A stretch of DNA of 8,746 bases from Lachnospiraceae bacterium UBA3863. GTDB taxonomy: Bacteria; Bacillota; Clostridia; Lachnospirales; Lachnospiraceae. The stretch covers positions 1 through 8,746 of the forward strand of contig DGGX01000151.1 of NCBI GenBank assembly GCA_002392385.1, given 5' to 3'. Positions 4,989 to 8,746 of the stretch are shown piece after piece. Numbering within the stretch: position 1 is the first letter of the stretch; each line of letters opens with the position of its first letter. A program made the translations under genes and the position numbers. A model generated the notes under the pieces. It made no database searches. It saw only the letters and a list, made by a program, of their open reading frames with translations, and was not told where the DNA came from.

Positions 4989-6302
4989 TCACCGCCCGTA
5001 CCTTGCCTTCTCGTACTGGTCATGCAGGCCCTGCATGTCGAATCCCTGGGGAAGCGCTGCGGCGCTCTCGATCTCGGAGGGGGTCTCGGCGCGTGCCGGC
5101 AGGTCTTTTCTGTAGCGGCGGATGGTCCTGCGGTAGGTCTGGCGGATCTGTTCCTTCTCTGTGCGGGGGCGTCCGCGGAGGAGGAGGCGGAGTCCGGCGA
5201 CGGGGATCTGTTCGGCCGTCTCTTCATCGCTGCGAAGGCGGCGGGATATGTCGCCGTTTTCCTCCGGTCTGTCGGAGAAGTCTCCCGCCACGTTCATGAT
5301 CTCCCGCCAGATGCTCAGGGCGACGCCCGCCAGGACGGCCGTCATGAGGGCTATGGACAGGTACTTTCCCAGGGCCAGCAGCCAGGCCGGCGGCTCCCAG
5401 AGGGGCTCATGGTCTCCCAGCATCGCCTCCAGGTCCTCCGCGCCGCCGTTTGGGCCCGGCGGTACTTCCTGCGCCATCTCCACCGGTTCGGTCTCCCAGT
5501 CCCATTTGCGGATGTCGTGATACTGTCTGTCGCTGCGGGACAGCCAGGCCGGCAGGAAGGTCACGCAGACCAGGACCATGAGGAGGGCCAGCATTCTGCC
5601 CCGGATACCGCGCAGCTTGTTCTGCGGCACGTTGGCGAGGCGCTGCGTTTCCTCCAGATAGGCGTCCGTCACGCGGACGGCGTGGTCATAGAGGCAGATC
5701 AGAAGATAGGCGGTACCGGCTGTCAGGGCGATGTCGCACAGGACGGGGCAGGCCGTGAAGAGGCCGGCCGCGTACGCGAAGAAATAGACCAGAAGGCAGA
5801 GGGCGGCAGGTTTTTCGGCGAGGAGGGGCCGGTCCTGCCAGGAGGTGTCATTCTCCAGAAGGGCCCTGGCCCGCCGGTTTTCCCGCAGGCGGAGGCGCAG
5901 GGCGCTGAAGATCAGCCAGATGCCGCCGAGAAGGATCTCCGCCTGCAGAAGCGCTGTGGGGACCGCCGCGCTCCCTGCCGCCGGTTCCGGCCCGGAGAAG
6001 GCCGTTCCCTGCAGGGCGCGGGCAAATGCCCTGCCTGCCAGCGGCGGCACCGCATAGAGGGTGGCGGCCAGAAAGGCTCCGCTGAGCAGGAGAAAAAGCC
6101 ACATGGAGGAGATCCTGTCCGCCGCGGTGCGGACGGCTGCGGACAGGGGCAGCAGGCACAGGCCGGACAGGCAGAGCGGGAGGACCAGGGCGTCGACCCG
6201 CAGTTCAAAGAAGGTATAAAGTACCGGCCCGGCCAGCATGATCAGCATGACCGGGTGCAGGACCTCGAGAATTCTGAGTTTTCGCGCGCTTGTGGTCTTC
6301 AT
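4989..6302 (-). CDS. Eight-helix membrane protein with DUF4129-like C-terminal tail, third gene of a MoxR-DUF58 operon
   Basis: A 437-residue membrane protein with helices near residues 14-34, 38-57, 65-86, 119-136, 165-185, 188-206, 236-253 and 307-332. A hydrophilic segment (about 255-305, WDWETEPVEM...) lies between the last two helices. The cytoplasmic tail carries IRQTYRRTIRRYRKDL (386-401), then TPSEI (407-411), and ends QYEKARYGR. This resembles the DUF4129 tail ('YR..L......TP.E') of transglutaminase-like proteins in MoxR-DUF58 operons. I see no transglutaminase Cys-His-Asp core. The start codon overlaps the DUF58 stop in ATGA (6302-6299) and has no ribosome binding site, so translation should depend on coupling. 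It is plausibly the membrane partner of the MoxR/DUF58 pair. The substrate is unknown; family assignment of the body is uncertain. Confidence 0.85.
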   Translation of the reverse strand: MKTTSARKLRILEVLHPVMLIMLAGPVLYTFFELRVDALVLPLCLSGLCLLPLSAAVRTAADRISSMWLFLLLSGAFLAATLYAVPPLAGRAFARALQGTAFSGPEPAAGSAAVPTALLQAEILLGGIWLIFSALRLRLRENRRARALLENDTSWQDRPLLAEKPAALCLLVYFFAYAAGLFTACPVLCDIALTAGTAYLLICLYDHAVRVTDAYLEETQRLANVPQNKLRGIRGRMLALLMVLVCVTFLPAWLSRSDRQYHDIRKWDWETEPVEMAQEVPPGPNGGAEDLEAMLGDHEPLWEPPAWLLALGKYLSIALMTAVLAGVALSIWREIMNVAGDFSDRPEENGDISRRLRSDEETAEQIPVAGLRLLLRGRPRTEKEQIRQTYRRTIRRYRKDLPARAETPSEIESAAALPQGFDMQGLHDQYEKARYGR

Positions 6303-7429
6303 ACGTATATCTGGGTGTGAAGCCTGGAGGTACCTTCTTCCATGACCGGCTGCACCAGGATCGAAGGCATGCCTGCCGCCGCGGTGCCGGATGCGCCGCG
6401 CAGCAGCTGCTGCAGCTGCCGCAGACTGTCTTCCTCCTTGGAGATATAGACACTGATGTAGTCCGGGTTTTTCCGGCTGCTGTCAAAAGCCCACCTGGCA
6501 TAGCCCGCGGACTCCGCGGAGGCTTTCTCCGCCGGTGCCATGCCGGCCCGCTGTCTTCGGACGCCGGTCAGATCCTCCGTCAGGGCCTGCTCGATGCGGG
6601 TCAGCTGCATTGTGCCCCGGGCGGGGGAAATGTGCATCTCCGGCCGGTAGACAGACAGCCCGGTCTCCTCTCCGCGGCGGATCAGATGGCGGCAGAGAGA
6701 GGCGGCCGCCCGGATGCCGGTCTCCACCAGCTGCTCCTGCTTCAGGATATGGTCGTCCGACGTATCCAGATAGATGCAGAAGCGGGAGGCCTGCACGGAG
6801 GCATAGGTGTTGACCATCAGCTCGCCCGTGCGCGCGCTGGCTTTCCAGTTCACGGACCGCATGGGATCCTGCGGCGTGTAGGCGCGGATCCCCGCCCAGG
6901 CGTAGGGGTCTTCGATCGTCCTCCGTCTGCTCTCCAGGCTCCCCAGGATGGCGTCGCAGTGGGCCAGGATGCCGGAGACATCGATCCAGCCGGCGTAGAC
7001 GGTGACGCATGCGTCGGTCTCCCCGGCCAGCTCATATTCCCTTTTGTGGTAGAGGGATCTGGCGCGGAGGGTCAGGTCGCTGACCGGGTAGATGCCCCGC
7101 TCCGGGCACTGGAGGGTATAGCGGCGGGTCACCTGCTCCTGCGGCCGCAGGGCAAAGACATCCCTCTTGTACACGTGATCGCTGATGATCACGTTCTCCG
7201 CGTCCTGGAAGATCGGTCCCCGGGGGATCCGGAAGCGCACCTCCAGCTCCGGGACCGGGATCCGGCCCTGGTTGGCCACGGTCTCGGTGAGATGTGCCTG
7301 CTCTCCCGCGTAGACATAGGGCTCCTCCACGGAGATCCGCGCCCGGGCCCCGCGCGCCCACCGGCGGGCATATGTCCCCCGGAACAGGAGAAAAACAGCC
7401 CCGGCAAGGACCACAAAGACAAGCATCAT
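6299..7429 (-). CDS. DUF58 domain-containing protein (MoxR partner)
   Basis: A 376-residue protein with one N-terminal hydrophobic segment (2-16), then a beta-rich region (about 30-140). The DUF58 signature at 174-200 is DPYAWAGIRAYTPQDPMRSV followed by NWKASAR, matching the family's 'G.R.Y..GD..R.I.W.asAR' except that the usual GD is QD. A von Willebrand A-like strand follows: IYLDTSDD (219-226), a degenerate MIDAS-type site. In this family the protein is thought to act with the MoxR ATPase in maturation or assembly of other proteins; the target here is unknown. The ATG at 7429 overlaps the MoxR stop (ATGA, 7429-7426), with GGAG 6 nt upstream. A second ATG follows immediately, so the start could be one codon later. 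Its own stop overlaps the next gene in the same way. Confidence 0.93.
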   Translation of the reverse strand: MMLVFVVLAGAVFLLFRGTYARRWARGARARISVEEPYVYAGEQAHLTETVANQGRIPVPELEVRFRIPRGPIFQDAENVIISDHVYKRDVFALRPQEQVTRRYTLQCPERGIYPVSDLTLRARSLYHKREYELAGETDACVTVYAGWIDVSGILAHCDAILGSLESRRRTIEDPYAWAGIRAYTPQDPMRSVNWKASARTGELMVNTYASVQASRFCIYLDTSDDHILKQEQLVETGIRAAASLCRHLIRRGEETGLSVYRPEMHISPARGTMQLTRIEQALTEDLTGVRRQRAGMAPAEKASAESAGYARWAFDSSRKNPDYISVYISKEEDSLRQLQQLLRGASGTAAAGMPSILVQPVMEEGTSRLHTQIYV

Positions 7430-8355
7430 GACCGGCTCCAGTTCTCGGTCGGGACCGGGACCGTCTGCAGGATCTGACGGATACCCAGGACAGCCTCCCG
7501 CTCACCGCCTTCGCCGCCGATCCACCTGTGGGCCAGGACCGGCACCGCGACAGCCTTGATGTCCTCCGGGACCACGAAATCCCGGCCTTTGACCATGGCG
7601 TATCCCTGCGCCGCCCGCAGGAGCGCCAGGGTTCCGCGGGGACTCACGCCGGCCGCCGTCGCGCTTCTCGTCTCCTGCACGATCTGCACGAGATAACCGC
7701 GGAGATCCGCATGCACATAGACCTCCCGGCATTCTGCCCGCAGGGCCCGGGTCTCCTCCTGTGTCACGACAGGGCCCAGCGAAGCGAGAGGCTCCGCGTC
7801 GATGAAACGGTCCACCATGGACCGCTCCTGGGCCTGCGTGAGACTGCCCATGGACAGTTTCATCAGGAACCTGTCCAGCTGGGCCTCCGGCAGCGGGAAA
7901 CAGCCGTAGGTCTCCACCGGGTTCTGCGTCGCGATGACCATAAAGGGTTCCGCCAGCTCCCGGGTCTCGCCGTCCACCGTCACCTGCCCCTCCGCCATAC
8001 ACTCGAGGAGGGCCGACTGCGTGCGTGGCGTTGCGCGGTTGATCTCGTCCGCCAGCAGGATGTTCGCGAAGACGGGCCCCTCCCGGAAGACAAACTCTCC
8101 CCTCTGCTGGTGATAATAGTGGATGCCCGTCACATCCCCGGGCAGCAGGTCCGGCGTGAACTGGATCCGCCCGAAGCGCACGTCCATGGACCGCGCCATG
8201 GAACGGGCCAGCACCGTCTTGCCCGTGCCGGGCATATCCTCCAGCAGCACATGTCCGCCCGCAAGAAACGCCGCAAGGAGGAGGTCCGTCACCTCCTCCC
8301 TGCCGACCATGACGCGGGCAATATTCTCTCTTACAGCTCCGATCTTATCCTGCAT
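7426..8355 (-). CDS. MoxR-family AAA+ ATPase
   Basis: A 309-residue cytoplasmic ATPase of the MoxR group, AAA+ proteins that act as chaperone-like factors with DUF58/VWA partners. Walker A is PGTGKT (42-47), Walker B is ILLADEINR (99-107, with D103-E104), sensor 1 is ATQNP (142-146) and the arginine-finger region is EAQLDRF (157-163). The C-terminal lid carries VSPRGTLALLRAAQGYAM and VPEDIKAVAVPVLAHR, both typical. I place the start at the ATG at 8355-8353 (MQDKIGAV). GGAGGT (8365-8360) gives good spacing there, while the ATG four codons upstream would overlap that very site. The stop overlaps the DUF58 start. A REP-like palindrome ends 2 nt before the ribosome binding site, so folding of the leader may affect translation. 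Confidence 0.96.
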   Translation of the reverse strand: MQDKIGAVRENIARVMVGREEVTDLLLAAFLAGGHVLLEDMPGTGKTVLARSMARSMDVRFGRIQFTPDLLPGDVTGIHYYHQQRGEFVFREGPVFANILLADEINRATPRTQSALLECMAEGQVTVDGETRELAEPFMVIATQNPVETYGCFPLPEAQLDRFLMKLSMGSLTQAQERSMVDRFIDAEPLASLGPVVTQEETRALRAECREVYVHADLRGYLVQIVQETRSATAAGVSPRGTLALLRAAQGYAMVKGRDFVVPEDIKAVAVPVLAHRWIGGEGGEREAVLGIRQILQTVPVPTENWSRS

Positions 8356-8367
8356 CACGACCTCCAT

Positions 8368-8396
8368 CTCACACAGGGGACGGTTCTCTGTGTGAG
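8368..8396 (+). repeat. REP-like palindrome abutting the moxR ribosome binding site
   Basis: Arms TCACACAG (8369-8376) and CTGTGTGA (8388-8395) close on a loop GGGACGGTTCT. Positions 8368-8395 are a perfect inverted copy of 8437-8464. On the mRNA strand the hairpin ends 2 nt before GGAGGT (8365-8360). Confidence 0.8.
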
Positions 8397-8402
8397 CCAG
8401 TA

Positions 8403-8430
8403 ATTATCTGACCTTAAGGGGTATTTTTCA
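8403..8430 (-). promoter_or_regulatory. Weak candidate promoter of the moxR operon
   Basis: On the minus strand TGAAAA (8430-8425) and GATAAT (8408-8403) are separated by 16 bp. They sit in the 41-bp spacer between the two inverted REP-like units. The -35 match is poor. Read-through from the kinase gene is an alternative source of transcription. Confidence 0.25.
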
Positions 8431-8436
8431 CCTCAT

Positions 8437-8464
8437 TCACACAGAGAACCGTCCCCTGTGTGAG
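8437..8464 (-). repeat. REP-like palindrome after the sugar-kinase gene
   Basis: Arms TCACACAG and CTGTGTGA surround AGAACCGTCCC; on the minus strand it reads GGGGACGGTTC. It starts 5 nt after the kinase stop codon (8472-8470) and pairs perfectly over 28 bp with 8368-8395. No T-run follows. Confidence 0.8.
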
Positions 8465-8469
8465 GTCAG

Positions 8470-8746
8470 TTATCTCTTGATGTCGTAATTCATGTTCATC
8501 AGGCTGCGGATGCTCTCCACATCGTCCGTGATGTTGGCGTCGCCGTGGATGGTGTGCTTGAGCACGCTGCTGGCGACCGCGAAGTTGACCATGTCCATGG
8601 CGCGGTAGCCGTGCATCATGGCGTAGATCAGGCCGCTGGCGAAGGCATCGCCGCCGCCGACACGGTCCAGGATATTGAAGGTGAAGAGGCGGCTCTCGAA
8701 GGTGTGCCCCTCATACCACATATAGGCCTTCAGGCTGTTCTCGCTG
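8470..8746 (-). CDS. kdgK: PfkB-family sugar kinase, probably 2-keto-3-deoxygluconate kinase (C-terminal end only)
   Basis: The last 91 codons of a ribokinase/PfkB-family kinase; the reading frame stays open to the right edge, so the start lies outside. The visible part begins SENSLKAYMWYEGHTFESRL and contains LDRVGGGDAFASGLIYAM, the PfkB signature 2. There the GGGD aspartate is the expected catalytic base and the glycines form the anion hole. DRVGGGD instead of the more common DT.GAGD is usual for Firmicutes 2-keto-3-deoxygluconate kinases, which phosphorylate KDG in the uronate/pectin pathway. A fructokinase-like or other sugar kinase remains possible, since the substrate-binding N-terminal part is missing. 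It is on the same strand as the moxR operon, 114 nt upstream. That gap contains two inverted REP-like units. Confidence 0.85.
   Translation of the reverse strand, partial: SENSLKAYMWYEGHTFESRLFTFNILDRVGGGDAFASGLIYAMMHGYRAMDMVNFAVASSVLKHTIHGDANITDDVESIRSLMNMNYDIKR

Noticed and set aside
4823..5299. Plus-strand open frame of 158 codons spanning the end of copy 2 and the operon end
   Set aside because: It crosses two REP-like units and the 3' end of the minus-strand gene, and its product is Arg/Ser/Gly-rich low-complexity sequence.
4974..6320. Long plus-strand open frame (448 codons) opposite the eight-helix membrane protein gene
   Set aside because: The translation is rich in Gly, Arg and Gln without domains or helices and lacks a ribosome binding site. 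The minus strand encodes a coherent membrane protein coupled to its neighbour, so this is a GC-driven shadow.
6290..7477. Plus-strand open frame (395 codons) opposite the DUF58 gene
   Set aside because: Antisense to a clearly conserved DUF58 gene with its signature motif; composition is unlike a real protein.

Overview
The window looks like chromosome of a fairly GC-rich Clostridia member, most likely Lachnospiraceae-like. The basis is LplB/LplC-type sugar ABC permeases, a LacI regulator, a YesL/DUF624 protein, strong AGGAGG-type ribosome binding sites and the overall gene style. No rRNA or marker gene is present, so the family is an inference. No tRNA, CRISPR array or recognisable transposase gene was seen.

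Left part (1-4212), a divergent carbohydrate-uptake locus. Two ABC permease genes (an lplC-like one cut by the left edge, then a complete lplB-like one) run leftward. A LacI-family regulator, a YesL-like membrane protein and an unrecognised single-pass membrane protein run rightward. The intergenic region 1302-1638 holds a promoter for each direction and four copies of a 13-bp motif (TTGTGCAWWTGYA) in alternating orientation. These are the probable operators of the LacI regulator.

Middle part (4213-4988), about 775 bp without a protein gene between converging operons, and the most unusual stretch. Short REP-like palindromes (stem CACAG/CTGTG, loop containing GGGACGGTT or its complement) abut the 3' ends of both operons. 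Between them lie two homologous elements of about 230-270 bp in opposite orientation (4277-4550 on +, 4665-4897 on -). Each folds into one long interrupted stem topped by two or three small hairpins. Their unpaired blocks are nearly identical (20 of 21 nt in the best block), while their helices differ by many paired compensatory changes. That pattern points to a conserved RNA, or single-stranded DNA, structure rather than a plain repeat. I do not recognise the family.

Right part (4989-8746), all leftward. An apparent operon encodes a MoxR AAA+ ATPase, a DUF58 protein and an eight-helix membrane protein with a DUF4129-like tail, joined by two 4-bp ATGA overlaps. Upstream of it lies the 3' end of a PfkB-family kinase, probably 2-keto-3-deoxygluconate kinase. 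The 114-bp gap between kinase and MoxR gene holds two REP-like units forming a perfect 28-bp inverted repeat, one end of which sits 2 nt from the moxR ribosome binding site.

Together, the permeases, LacI regulator, YesL and KDG-kinase-like gene suggest breakdown and uptake of a plant polysaccharide or uronic-acid sugar. The substrate itself cannot be read from the window.
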